The notes beneath the pieces were generated by a model. That model made no database searches. It was given only the letters and a program-made list of their open reading frames with translations, and was not told where the DNA came from. Both the position numbers and the translations under genes were made by a program. A stretch of 34,378 nt of DNA from Lachnospiraceae bacterium (GTDB lineage Bacteria > Bacillota > Clostridia > Lachnospirales > Lachnospiraceae), in the NCBI GenBank assembly GCA_024694625.1, contig JAILJP010000004.1, forward strand, positions 1 to 34,378, given 5' to 3'. Positions 1 through 7,764 of the stretch are shown here, in pieces; position 1 is the stretch's first letter, and each line of letters starts with the position of its first letter.

Positions 1-1272
1 CTTGCAGAATTATCTGCTGCAGGTACAGATGATGATACTAAGATACAGATTGCAAATCTTACTTTAGATGCTGGAGAACTTAAGGCACAGCTTACAAATC
101 TTGCATCTGATACAACAGATGTTAAGAATCAGCTCACAAACCTTGCGTCTGATACAACAGAAGTTAAGAATCAGATTGAAGGACTTAAGAATCAGCTTGA
201 AAATGAAGTAACAAAGGCAGCAGAAACTCCTGATACCAATTCTAAGTTTGATGACATAGCATTTGCAGTTGAGGAAGTTAAGGAAGGACTTTCAGGTCTT
301 GCTTCAAATAATGAAGAAGTCAAATCTCAGATCGCAAGCTTATCAGCAAGTGCTGAAGATATTAAGTCTCAGAATTATACACTTGCTACTAACATAGATG
401 AGCTTAAGGCTCAGTACATTCAGGCAGTAGCTAATCTTGATTCAATTAGCAGAGCTCTTCAGGAAGCTAAAGAGGCCGAAGCATCTAAGGAAGCAGGACT
501 TTCAGCAGAAGATCTTGAAGCTATTAAGACATATAGTCAGGAAAGCAAACTTGCTATCGAGGCATTTGCACAGGATAGTAAGGCATCATTCGAAGCGTAT
601 GCTCAGCAAAATAAAGCTGCACTTGATACAATCAGTGAAGACAACAAGTCAGCATTTGGTAGCATCTATAATCAGGTGGAAGAGGCTAAGAACGCAGCTA
701 TAGAAGCAAAGAATATAGCTTTGCAGCTTCAGTCAGCTCCACAGGATAGTTCATCATTATCAGCGGAAGAACTTAAGGCTCCTCTCATCGATATTCTTAC
801 AGGTACAGAAGAAGTTCGTACTGCTGTTAGAAATCTTAAGAATGCTAATGATGATACAAAATCAACACTTAAGACATCACTTGATAGTGCTATATATGGT
901 CTCAAGCAGGATAACAAAGAAATCGTTGAATTCATGCAGCGTATGAATTCAAATATCCTTGCTAAGCCAGTTGATCCAGACGCAGAGCGTAAGGAAGAGG
1001 AAGCTAAGAAGCGTGATGAAGAACAGAGACAGGCATTTGAAGAAAGAATCAAGCTTGCTGAAGACTTCATGCACAAGGAAAGCGTTAAGGTTTACAGAAA
1101 TGTTCAGGCGGTTATCAATGAAAAGACTGACCGCCAGACAGACGGCCTTGATGGAAGAGTAAAAGAAAGCACATCAAAGATTGGACAGGTTAAAACAATA
1201 GCTATTATTGCTGCAGGACTTTCAGGAGTAAGCGTAGTTCTTCAGGTTCTCAGCATTCTTGGTATTTTATAA
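1..1272 (+). CDS. Coiled-coil protein with C-terminal membrane anchor (5' partial)
   Basis: The reading frame is open from the first base of the window, so the N-terminus is missing; 423 residues are visible. The protein is very rich in Ala, Glu, Lys, Gln and Asp with heptad-like Leu/Ile spacing, including two adjacent near-identical 14-residue units at residues 30-57, so a long coiled coil is likely. Residues about 315-345 form a charged KEEEAKKRDEEQ-type helix. The last 28 residues are a hydrophobic segment (Ile/Ala/Gly/Leu/Val) reaching the stop codon, as expected for a C-terminal tail anchor. A GTG at 676 is in frame, but the coding pattern continues unchanged upstream of it, so it is not the real start. 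The stop overlaps the next start by one base (TAATG), indicating translational coupling. No family is recognised and no function is proposed. Confidence 0.8.
   Translation, partial: LAELSAAGTDDDTKIQIANLTLDAGELKAQLTNLASDTTDVKNQLTNLASDTTEVKNQIEGLKNQLENEVTKAAETPDTNSKFDDIAFAVEEVKEGLSGLASNNEEVKSQIASLSASAEDIKSQNYTLATNIDELKAQYIQAVANLDSISRALQEAKEAEASKEAGLSAEDLEAIKTYSQESKLAIEAFAQDSKASFEAYAQQNKAALDTISEDNKSAFGSIYNQVEEAKNAAIEAKNIALQLQSAPQDSSSLSAEELKAPLIDILTGTEEVRTAVRNLKNANDDTKSTLKTSLDSAIYGLKQDNKEIVEFMQRMNSNILAKPVDPDAERKEEEAKKRDEEQRQAFEERIKLAEDFMHKESVKVYRNVQAVINEKTDRQTDGLDGRVKESTSKIGQVKTIAIIAAGLSGVSVVLQVLSILGIL
88..171 (+). repeat. Two tandem 42-bp units inside the coiled-coil gene
   Basis: Units 88-129 and 130-171 each encode a 14-residue block of the form QLTNLASDTT(D/E)VKN. 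They differ mostly by silent changes (CTT/CTC, AAT/AAC, GCA/GCG) plus one Asp/Glu change. The mostly synonymous divergence suggests an old duplication kept under selection for the protein sequence. Fourteen residues equal two heptads, consistent with growth of a coiled coil. Confidence 0.85.
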
Positions 1273-1838
1273 TGGGAAGAGAATCATTCAAACCTGGTAA
1301 TATGCTTTATCCATTACCAGTAGTACTTATAACAAGCGGAGATATTAATGGAAAGAGCAACATATTTACTGTTGCATGGACAGGAACTATATGTTCAGAT
1401 CCTCCATATGTATCAATATCAGTTAGAAAATCAAGATATTCATATGACCTTATTAAAGAGTCAGGAGAATTCGTTATAAACCTTACAACAAAGGAGCTTG
1501 TAACTGCTACAGATTACTGCGGTGTTGTTAGCGGCAGAGATGTAGATAAGTGGGAGAAGATGAACCTTACTAAGGCTGCATCAACAGTAGTTAAGGCTCC
1601 ATACATTGCAGAGAGTCCAGTTGCTATTGAGTGTAAGGTTAAAGAAATTAAAGAACTTGGAACTCATGACATGTTTATAGCTGAGGTTGTAGCTGTAACT
1701 GTAGATGACAAATATATGGATGAGAATAAGAAGTTTGACTTTACAAAGTCTAATCCACTTGCATATTCTCATGGCGAGTATTTTACACTTGGCGACAATC
1801 TTGGAAAGTTCGGATTTAGTGTCAGGAAAAATAAGTAA
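1272..1838 (+). CDS. Flavin reductase-like (FMN-binding split barrel) protein
   Basis: This 188-residue cytoplasmic protein has the layout of the flavin-reductase-like split-barrel family. An N-terminal YPLPVVLITSGD segment is followed by NIFTVAWTGTICSDPPYVSISVR, with the Ser/Thr-Pro-Pro turn that lies near the flavin phosphate in this family, then FVINLTT and, at the C-terminus, HGEYFTLG. Clostridial relatives of this size are usually annotated as flavin reductase family proteins; the electron acceptor and physiological role are unknown. The ATG overlaps the upstream stop codon and its own stop overlaps the next start, so it is the middle cistron of a three-gene coupled operon. Family assignment is good; substrate is not inferable. 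Confidence 0.85.
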   Translation: MGRESFKPGNMLYPLPVVLITSGDINGKSNIFTVAWTGTICSDPPYVSISVRKSRYSYDLIKESGEFVINLTTKELVTATDYCGVVSGRDVDKWEKMNLTKAASTVVKAPYIAESPVAIECKVKEIKELGTHDMFIAEVVAVTVDDKYMDENKKFDFTKSNPLAYSHGEYFTLGDNLGKFGFSVRKNK

Positions 1839-3253
1839 TGTCTAATAATAATCATTCATCATATGGTTTGATAAAGGTAGGAGTCATTTTAAAAATGGCT
1901 CTTCTTACTGCCTTTCTAATCGTTCTATATTTTCCGCAAAATGACATAGAAGATTACAGTGACCTGTTTTACATCAGGTCTTCTTCTGATGCGGAAAGTG
2001 GAGATGAGAATAAGCCTGAAATTGACGTTCCAGGCTATGAAAATGCCTATATTATAAAGGTTAATGAAACTATAGTCTATCTTAAGGATTCTGATCATGT
2101 TAAGAAGATGTTTCAGGATACTATAGATAAATACGATGATAAGGGGAACTTCCAAGCTTCTATACTTAGAAATAGTAATAGAGAGCTAACAGCTCTTACA
2201 GTGTCAGTAAATCAGGTCTATGATAATAGTAGTGAGAAGCTTGATGATTGTATAGTAACTGCAGGCTTAGAAAAGGCTATAGACGTACCTTCATCAGAAA
2301 TACAGCCTGAAGGTGAGCTATCGTTTGATTCCTTTGAACTTGGGGTAAAGGATGTTCACTTTAATGAACCTGTGGAGATAGTACAGGCCTATGTTAAGTC
2401 TGACAATATCATGGATATAAAGGATGCTGCCAGCTTAATAACAGAAAATCAGGAAACTCAGCAGATATATAAGGTACAGTCTGGTGACACCTTATCAGAA
2501 ATATCTATTAGCACAGGGGTTCCACTTGAAGATATTATTGATATGAATGATGCTCTTGAAAATGAAAGCTCAACCATATTTGTTGATCAGGAACTTCTTA
2601 TTACAGTTCCTAAGCCAGAACTATCAGTTGTTTGGACAGAGCAGACAAGAGTAGAGGAGGCTTATGACCTTCCTGTTGAATATATCTACAATGATGAATG
2701 GTATACAAATCAGAAAGTAACTCATGTTCAGCCATCTGCTGGCTATCATGAGGCTATCGCTTCTGTAACCAGAATCAATGAAGATATGGTATCTAATGAT
2801 ACTTTATATGAAGAAATTAAGATGCAGCCTGTTGCAAAGGTGGTAGAGATAGGTACTATAGTTCCTCCTACATATATTAAGCCATTAGCAGGTGGACGTC
2901 TTACATCAGGATTTGGTAAGCGTAAAGCGCCTAAGGCAGGAGCATCTACATATCATAAGGGTGTTGACTGGGCAACTCCAGTTGGAACCAGCGTATACGC
3001 TTCAAGTGGTGGTGTAGTAGCATTTGCCGGATGGGGCAGAGGATATGGTAATGTTGTATATATCAACCACCCAGACGGTAAGCAGACAAGATACGGCCAC
3101 CTTAGCAGAATTAATGTTAGCGTTGGTCAGAGTGTAAAACAGGGCGAAATTATTGCAGCAAGTGGTAATACAGGTGTAAGTACTGGACCACACGTGCATT
3201 TTGAGATTCTCGTAGGTGGAACTCAGGTCAATCCATTCGATTATCTGTACTAA
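1838..3253 (+). CDS. Membrane-anchored M23 peptidase with LysM and G5 domains
   Basis: This 471-residue envelope protein has an N-terminal membrane helix at about residues 13-31. An Asp/Glu-rich outer region follows. A LysM domain (about 209-258, starting YKVQSGDTLSEIS) and a G5-like domain (about 262-340) precede an M23 zinc metallopeptidase domain (about 348-471). M23 ligands and catalytic residues are visible: H373 and D377 (HKGVD), YGHL at 419-422 and HVHFE at 452-456. The family cleaves peptide bonds in peptidoglycan; LysM and G5 would hold it on glycan. All key residues are present, so it should be active rather than a degenerate EnvC/NlpD-type activator. Translation is coupled to the gene before it (TAATG). 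Cleavage specificity cannot be read from sequence. Confidence 0.92.
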   Translation: MSNNNHSSYGLIKVGVILKMALLTAFLIVLYFPQNDIEDYSDLFYIRSSSDAESGDENKPEIDVPGYENAYIIKVNETIVYLKDSDHVKKMFQDTIDKYDDKGNFQASILRNSNRELTALTVSVNQVYDNSSEKLDDCIVTAGLEKAIDVPSSEIQPEGELSFDSFELGVKDVHFNEPVEIVQAYVKSDNIMDIKDAASLITENQETQQIYKVQSGDTLSEISISTGVPLEDIIDMNDALENESSTIFVDQELLITVPKPELSVVWTEQTRVEEAYDLPVEYIYNDEWYTNQKVTHVQPSAGYHEAIASVTRINEDMVSNDTLYEEIKMQPVAKVVEIGTIVPPTYIKPLAGGRLTSGFGKRKAPKAGASTYHKGVDWATPVGTSVYASSGGVVAFAGWGRGYGNVVYINHPDGKQTRYGHLSRINVSVGQSVKQGEIIAASGNTGVSTGPHVHFEILVGGTQVNPFDYLY

Positions 3254-3304
3254 GTCACTGATTCAAAAACTTGGTCATTTTACAAATGACCTGTTAAGAA
3301 TCTT

Positions 3305-3331
3305 GTTTACATAAGAAAAACACATGTAAAC
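3305..3331. promoter_or_regulatory. Inverted repeat upstream of the murA promoter
   Basis: GTTTACAT at 3305-3312 is matched by ATGTAAAC at 3324-3331 with an 11-base spacer. It ends 17 bases before the murA -35 box and has no following T-run, so it looks more like a protein-binding site than a terminator. The regulator is unknown. A weaker hairpin (GGTCATTT/AAATGACC, 3273-3291) lies between it and the M23 gene. Confidence 0.4.
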
Positions 3332-3348
3332 CGCTGTGAAATCTTGTT

Positions 3349-3377
3349 TTGACATGATAAAAATGATAGTATATAAT
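3349..3377 (+). promoter_or_regulatory. Consensus sigma-A promoter of murA
   Basis: TTGACA at 3349-3354 and TATAAT at 3372-3377 are separated by exactly 17 bases, a perfect housekeeping promoter. Transcription should start near 3384, leaving a leader of about 85 bases. The leader contains a 7-base inverted repeat (CGATTCG 3406-3412 / CGAATCG 3445-3451) ahead of the ribosome binding site. Confidence 0.85.
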
Positions 3378-3469
3378 ACGATAAGTTTTTAATGAGAACT
3401 TATACCGATTCGCCAGTTGGGGATGCAATAATTCTGGATATAAACGAATCGAATAATTAGAGGTGTCAA

Positions 3470-4765
3470 ATGGAAAAGTACGCTATAGTTGGAGGGACTC
3501 CACTGACAGGCCAGGTAGAAATTGGCGGTGCTAAGAATGCAGCACTTGCTATACTTGCGGCAGCTGTTATGACGGACGACCCTGTCACTATTGAAAATGT
3601 TCCAGATGTAAGGGATACGAGAGTGCTCATGCAGGCTATGGAAAGCATAGGCATAAAGATTGAGCACATAGACAGACACACAGTTAAGATGGATTCTTCT
3701 AAGGTATCTGACTGTGTCATAGATGACGAGTACATGAAGAAGATTAGAGCCTCATACTATATGATAGGCGCTCTTCTTGGTAAATATAAAAGGGCCGAAG
3801 TTCCTCTTCCAGGTGGATGTAATATCGGTATTAGAGCTATCGACCAGCATCTTAAGGGATTTAGAGCACTTGGCGCTGAAGTAAGAATCGAGCACGGAAG
3901 TATTGTAGCTACAGCTACAGACCTCCGTGGTAATCATATATTTATGGATAAGGTTTCAGTTGGAGCAACTATCAATGTTATGATGGCAGCTTCTATGGCA
4001 GCAGGTAAGACTATTATCGAGAACGCTGCTAAGGAACCACACGTAGTTGACCTTGCAAACTTCCTTAACAGTATGGGTGCCAATATAAAGGGTGCAGGTA
4101 CTGATGTTATTCGTATTAAGGGTGTTGAAAAACTTCACGGTTCAAACTATGCAATTATTCCTGATCAGATTGAAGCAGGTACATTTATGATGGCTGCAGC
4201 AGCAACTAAGGGTGACGTTGTAGTTAAGAATGTTATTCCTAAGCATCTTGAGTGTATTACAGCTAAGCTTCAGGAAATTGGATGTCTTGTTGAAGAGTAT
4301 GATGACGCAGTTAGAATTAAGTGCGACAAAACACTTGCAAATACACAGGTTAAGACTCTTCCATACCCAGGTTTCCCAACAGATATGCAGCCACAGATGA
4401 CAGTACTTCTTGGAACTGCTCAGGGAACAAGTATTGTAACAGAAAGTATATTTGATAATAGATTTAAATATGTAGATGAGCTTGCCCGTATGGGAGCTAA
4501 TATAAAAGTAGAGGGGAATACTGCGATTATAAGCGGTGTTGACAAATACTCAGGGGCCTCTATCACAGCACCAGATCTTAGAGCAGGTGCAGCACTTGTA
4601 ATTGCAGCTCTTGTTGCTGACGGAGAAAGTGTAGTTGATGACATAACCTATATTGAAAGAGGTTATGAAGACTTCGACCAGAAGTTAGCAGGACTTGGAG
4701 CTAATATTGTAAGAGTAGCTTCTGAAAGAGAACTTAAAATGTCAAGGCTTAAGCTTGTAGAGTAG
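3470..4765 (+). CDS. murA: UDP-N-acetylglucosamine 1-carboxyvinyltransferase
   Basis: MurA transfers enolpyruvate from PEP to UDP-GlcNAc, the first committed step of peptidoglycan synthesis in the cytoplasm. The 431 residues match the usual family length. The N-terminal GGAKNAAL segment (19-26) carries the conserved Lys22-Asn23. The catalytic loop PLPGGCNIG places the nucleophilic, fosfomycin-sensitive cysteine at C117. IIPDQIEAGTFM and PYPGFPTDMQPQ, both typical of MurA, are present in order. The gene has its own strong promoter and is followed after 16 bases by the HD-GYP gene, probably in one transcript. Low-G+C bacteria often carry two copies (MurA/MurAA and MurZ/MurAB); which one this is cannot be decided here. 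Confidence 0.96.
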   Translation: MEKYAIVGGTPLTGQVEIGGAKNAALAILAAAVMTDDPVTIENVPDVRDTRVLMQAMESIGIKIEHIDRHTVKMDSSKVSDCVIDDEYMKKIRASYYMIGALLGKYKRAEVPLPGGCNIGIRAIDQHLKGFRALGAEVRIEHGSIVATATDLRGNHIFMDKVSVGATINVMMAASMAAGKTIIENAAKEPHVVDLANFLNSMGANIKGAGTDVIRIKGVEKLHGSNYAIIPDQIEAGTFMMAAAATKGDVVVKNVIPKHLECITAKLQEIGCLVEEYDDAVRIKCDKTLANTQVKTLPYPGFPTDMQPQMTVLLGTAQGTSIVTESIFDNRFKYVDELARMGANIKVEGNTAIISGVDKYSGASITAPDLRAGAALVIAALVADGESVVDDITYIERGYEDFDQKLAGLGANIVRVASERELKMSRLKLVE

Positions 4766-4781
4766 TACTTAGGTTAACTAC

Positions 4782-6080
4782 ATGAAACATGTCAAAATCA
4801 GCGTTCTTATTCCAGGTATGGTTACAGCGGAAGATGTAATCGGAAAAGGAAATCAGCTTATTCTACCAAAGGATCTTGTACTTACCGATAAGGCAATTGC
4901 AAGACTGGAGGCATATCAGATTAAATCCATCAGAATCGAAGATCCTGTAGATATCGAAGTCGAAGAAGTAGAAGACGAAGAAGAGGAGATACAGGAAGAA
5001 AAGAAGAAGCTAGTAGAGGGGCAGGTAGCCATCGATAGCTCTCTTTTGGCTTCTGATGCAGACAGTCTTCTTGCAGCACTTGCAGGACTTGATTCAGGAG
5101 AAACTGATGTTAAGGGCGGCGATGAATCTCAGATAGAGAAGACATCTACTGAAAAGGCAAAGAGCGTAGAGCAGTCTATAGTAGTTAACCAGCTTGAAGA
5201 GCCTTCACACTTTGAAAAAGTTCAGGCTAGCCCACAGTTCAAGGAATTCAAGAAGAGTTTTGAGAACAATGTTAGTGAACTTAAGAATAGCATCAATGAT
5301 ATTGTAGAGAAGAATGCTCCTATTGATGTTGATAGTATGCTTAGTTCAACTATGAAGCTTCTTTCAACTCAGAACAATACATTCGGCGTATTCGATATGC
5401 TTCATAATATGAGAGCGTTCGACGACCTTACATATGCACATAGTATGAACGTTGCTCTTATCTGCAATGTATTTGGCGAGTGGCTTCATCTTTCTGATGA
5501 TGAGATTAAACTTGCTACAACCTGTGGTATGCTTCACGATATAGGAAAACTTAAGATTGATGATGCAATTATTAAGAAACCCGGAAAGTTAACTACAGAA
5601 GAGTACAAGGCTATTAAGAAGCATCCTTATGAAGGATATAAGATTCTTCAGCATCAGAATATATCAGAACATGTTAAGAATGCAGCTCTCATGCATCATG
5701 AAAAATGCGATGGTTCAGGATATCCTCTGGGGCTTAAAGGGGATAAGATTGATCCTTATGCTAAGCTTGTTGCTATTGCAGATGTGTACGATGCTATGAC
5801 ATCTGCCAGAGTATATAGAGGTGCCCTTTGTCCGTTTACTGTTATCGAAGTATTCGAAGATGAAGGACTTAGTAAGTATGATGTAGTTTACATTATGACT
5901 TTCCTTGAGAATGTTATTAATACTTATATTGATAACATGGTTCAGTTGTCTGATGGAAGAAAGGGTATCATCAAGTGGATTGATAAGCAGAATCTTTCAA
6001 AACCTATGGTTCAGCTTCTTGATGGATCATTCCTTGAACTTGCAAAACATAAAGATCTTAAGATCGTAAAGATACTTTAA
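4782..6080 (+). CDS. HD-GYP domain protein, probable c-di-GMP phosphodiesterase
   Basis: This 432-residue soluble protein has an N-terminal region of about 55 residues (KISVLIPGMVTAEDV) of a type found at the front of many clostridial HD-GYP proteins. An acidic linker (55-80, mostly Glu/Asp) and a variable helical region follow, then an HD-GYP domain from about 205 to 350. Key residues are intact: H220, H252-D253 in LHDIGK, the HHE segment at 305-307 and the GYP signature at 313-315 (GSGYP). The family hydrolyses cyclic di-GMP, so a role in second-messenger turnover is likely. A C-terminal extension of about 80 residues contains QLSDGRKGIIKWI, resembling a small beta-rich output module. It shares the murA transcript and ends at a strong terminator. 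Confidence 0.9.
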   Translation: MKHVKISVLIPGMVTAEDVIGKGNQLILPKDLVLTDKAIARLEAYQIKSIRIEDPVDIEVEEVEDEEEEIQEEKKKLVEGQVAIDSSLLASDADSLLAALAGLDSGETDVKGGDESQIEKTSTEKAKSVEQSIVVNQLEEPSHFEKVQASPQFKEFKKSFENNVSELKNSINDIVEKNAPIDVDSMLSSTMKLLSTQNNTFGVFDMLHNMRAFDDLTYAHSMNVALICNVFGEWLHLSDDEIKLATTCGMLHDIGKLKIDDAIIKKPGKLTTEEYKAIKKHPYEGYKILQHQNISEHVKNAALMHHEKCDGSGYPLGLKGDKIDPYAKLVAIADVYDAMTSARVYRGALCPFTVIEVFEDEGLSKYDVVYIMTFLENVINTYIDNMVQLSDGRKGIIKWIDKQNLSKPMVQLLDGSFLELAKHKDLKIVKIL

Positions 6081-6087
6081 TAATAAT

Positions 6088-6119
6088 CGCCAGGTGTTAT
6101 ATACACTTGGCGTTTTTTT
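6088..6119 (+). terminator. Intrinsic terminator after the HD-GYP gene
   Basis: CGCCAGGTGT (6088-6097) pairs with ACACTTGGCG (6103-6112), with one G-U pair, and is followed by seven T residues at 6113-6119. It closes the murA transcription unit and insulates metK. Confidence 0.92.
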
Positions 6120-6161
6120 CGCTTCGCGCTGATTATGGGAATGATTACCATCAATTTTTTA

Positions 6162-6190
6162 TTGACATGAATTATTTGATATAGTACATT
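6162..6190 (+). promoter_or_regulatory. Promoter of the metK riboswitch transcript
   Basis: TTGACA at 6162-6167 and TACATT at 6185-6190 lie 17 bases apart. A start near 6197 places the aptamer P1 helix about 15 bases into the transcript, the usual geometry for a SAM-I leader. Confidence 0.7.
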
Positions 6191-6211
6191 TATCTTGAAT
6201 TAAATAATCTT

Positions 6212-6327
6212 CTCTTATTCAGAGTAGTGGAGGTACATAGGACCTATGAAGCTACGGCAACCCCATTATGGAAGGTGCCATCCTGAGCGATAACTCATGT
6301 ATTGAGAGATTGATCGAACAATAAGAG
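6212..6327 (+). ncRNA. SAM-I (S-box) riboswitch aptamer
   Basis: The aptamer binds S-adenosylmethionine. P1 is formed by CTCTTATT (6212-6219) and AATAAGAG (6320-6327). The conserved S-box core is visible in order: AGAGTAGTGGAGG, then ATGAAGCTACGGCAACC, then GGAAGGTGCCATCCTG, then GAGCGATAACTC. The element sits in the leader of metK, the gene making SAM, so it provides direct end-product feedback. Alternative pairing supports an OFF mechanism: GGATCA at 6327-6332 pairs with TGGTCC at 6350-6355, extending to AAG/CTT at 6323-6325/6357-6359. That helix would consume both the 3' strand of P1 and the 5' arm of the downstream terminator. Confidence 0.96.
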
Positions 6328-6350
6328 GATCATATATACGAGTTTTATTT

Positions 6351-6382
6351 GGTCCGCTTGTTGAGAGCGGATTATTTTTTTA
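6351..6382 (+). terminator. Riboswitch-controlled terminator
   Basis: TCCGCT (6353-6358) pairs with AGCGGA (6366-6371) around a 7-base loop and is followed by a T-rich tract to 6381. Its 5' arm is shared with the antiterminator helix (6350-6359 with 6323-6332). SAM binding stabilises P1, frees this arm and stops transcription before metK. Confidence 0.88.
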
Positions 6383-6413
6383 CCTTATGCACAGATTCGC
6401 GCAGGAAATAATT

Positions 6414-6464
6414 TCGGCTGACGCCGAGCGCAAATCGCGCGTGCACGTAATGCAAAGCATTACG
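6414..6464 (+). promoter_or_regulatory. Two hairpins between riboswitch terminator and metK
   Basis: The 117 bases between the terminator and metK are unusually G+C-rich for this part of the window. They hold TCGGC/GCCGA (6414-6418/6423-6427, 4-base loop) and CGTAATGC/GCATTACG (6446-6453/6457-6464, AAA loop). A short TTCGCGC word occurs at 6396-6402 and also at 6123-6129. A ribosome binding site follows at about 6489. Function is unknown; they could affect translation or mRNA stability, or be remnants of a small repeat. Confidence 0.45.
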
Positions 6465-6499
6465 CAAGTAGAGTTTTAGTTTTTATATGGAGGACGACT

Positions 6500-7681
6500 A
6501 TGGAGAAAAGATTATTCACTTCAGAATCAGTAACAGAAGGCCATCCTGACAAGGTCTGCGATGCCATCTCAGATGCCATCCTTGATGCTTGTATGGCAAA
6601 GGATCCTATGAGCCGTGTTGCTTGTGAGTCAGCAGCATGTACAGGATTCGTACTTGTAACAGGTGAGATTACAACTAATGCATATGTAGATATTCAGAAG
6701 GTTGTACGTGACACAGTTAAAGAAATCGGTTATACAAAATCTGAATATGGTTTTGATGGAAACACATGTGCAGTACTTGTTGCTATCGATGAGCAGTCAG
6801 CAGATATAGCTATGGGTGTTGATAAGGCACTTGAAGCTAAGGAAGGAAGTCTTAAAGATGACCTTGATACAGGTGCTGGTGACCAGGGTATGATGTTTGG
6901 TTATGCAACTAACGAAACAGATGAGTATATGCCATATCCTATCTCGCTTGCTCATAAGCTTGCTCTTCAGCTTACAAAGGTTAGAAAAGACGGTACACTT
7001 AAGTATCTTAGACCAGACGGAAAGAGCCAGGTTTCAGTAGAATATGATGAGAACGATAAGCCAAAGAGACTTGAGGCTGTAGTTCTTTCAACACAGCACG
7101 ATGATGATGTTACTCAGGAACAGATTCACGAGGACATCAAGAAGTATGTATTCGACCCAGTTCTTCCTAAGGAACTTGTTGATGCAGATACAAAGTTCTT
7201 CATCAACCCAACAGGTCGTTTCGTAATCGGTGGACCTCACGGTGATGCTGGTCTTACAGGACGTAAGATTATTGTAGATACTTACGGTGGAATGGCTCGT
7301 CACGGCGGCGGGGCTTTCTCAGGAAAGGATTGTACAAAGGTAGACCGTTCTGCAGCTTATGCAGCACGTTATGTTGCAAAGAACTTGGTAGCGGCAGGAT
7401 TGGCTGACAAGTGTGAAATCCAGTTGTCTTATGCGATTGGTGTAGCACAGCCTACTTCCATTAACGTGGATACCTTCGGTACCGGAAAGCTCGACAGTGA
7501 AAAATTAGTAGAGATCATTCGTGAAAACTTTGATCTTCGTCCTGCCGGAATTATTAAGATGTTGGATTTACGTCGTCCAATCTATAAGCAGACAGCTGCT
7601 TACGGACACTTCGGAAGAAACGATTTGAACCTTCCTTGGGAAGCGCTTAATAAGGTTTCTGATTTAAAAAAGTATCTGTAA
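6500..7681 (+). CDS. metK: S-adenosylmethionine synthetase (mosaic codon usage)
   Basis: MetK makes SAM from methionine and ATP. The 393 residues are the normal length and the protein is intact. Visible signatures are [20 protein letters not shown] at the ATP/methionine site, [12 protein letters not shown] and the glycine-rich [16 protein letters not shown]. It is controlled by the SAM-I riboswitch upstream. Codon usage changes within the gene. Counting by hand, the 18 Leu codons up to 7255 are 17 CTT and 1 TTA. The 13 from 7384 on are 5 TTG, 3 TTA, 3 CTT, 1 CTC and 1 CTG. The downstream part also begins to use TCC and ACC, which are rare upstream. The protein therefore looks joined from two related metK genes within a highly conserved stretch; function should be unaffected. 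Confidence 0.96.
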   Translation: MEKRLFTSESVTEGHPDKVCDAISDAILDACMAKDPMSRVACESAACTGFVLVTGEITTNAYVDIQKVVRDTVKEIGYTKSEYGFDGNTCAVLVAIDEQSADIAMGVDKALEAKEGSLKDDLDTGAGDQGMMFGYATNETDEYMPYPISLAHKLALQLTKVRKDGTLKYLRPDGKSQVSVEYDENDKPKRLEAVVLSTQHDDDVTQEQIHEDIKKYVFDPVLPKELVDADTKFFINPTGRFVIGGPHGDAGLTGRKIIVDTYGGMARHGGGAFSGKDCTKVDRSAAYAARYVAKNLVAAGLADKCEIQLSYAIGVAQPTSINVDTFGTGKLDSEKLVEIIRENFDLRPAGIIKMLDLRRPIYKQTAAYGHFGRNDLNLPWEALNKVSDLKKYL

Positions 7682-7707
7682 GAGATAAAGAGAAATGATA
7701 TAATAAG

Positions 7708-7739
7708 GGTCGTAGGGAGTTTTCCCTGCGACCTTTTTT
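7708..7739 (+). terminator. Intrinsic terminator after metK
   Basis: GGTCGTAGGGA (7708-7718) pairs with TCCCTGCGACC (7723-7733), one G-U pair, loop GTTT, followed by six T residues at 7734-7739. It separates metK from the two-component genes. Confidence 0.93.
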
Positions 7740-7764
7740 ATTTCTATGTTTACGGGTTTTGATT

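Noticed and set aside
88-171. CRISPR-like repeat
   Set aside because: There are only two units, directly adjacent without spacers, in frame within a protein gene; they encode a coiled-coil duplication.
437-703. Lys/Arg/His-rich + strand frame overlapping the first gene
   Set aside because: It is an out-of-frame reading of the Ala/Lys/Glu-rich coiled-coil gene; the basic composition follows from the frame shift and there is no ribosome binding site.
3273-3291. Terminator after the M23 peptidase gene
   Set aside because: GGTCATTT/AAATGACC forms an 8-pair hairpin but no T-run follows, so I did not call it an intrinsic terminator.
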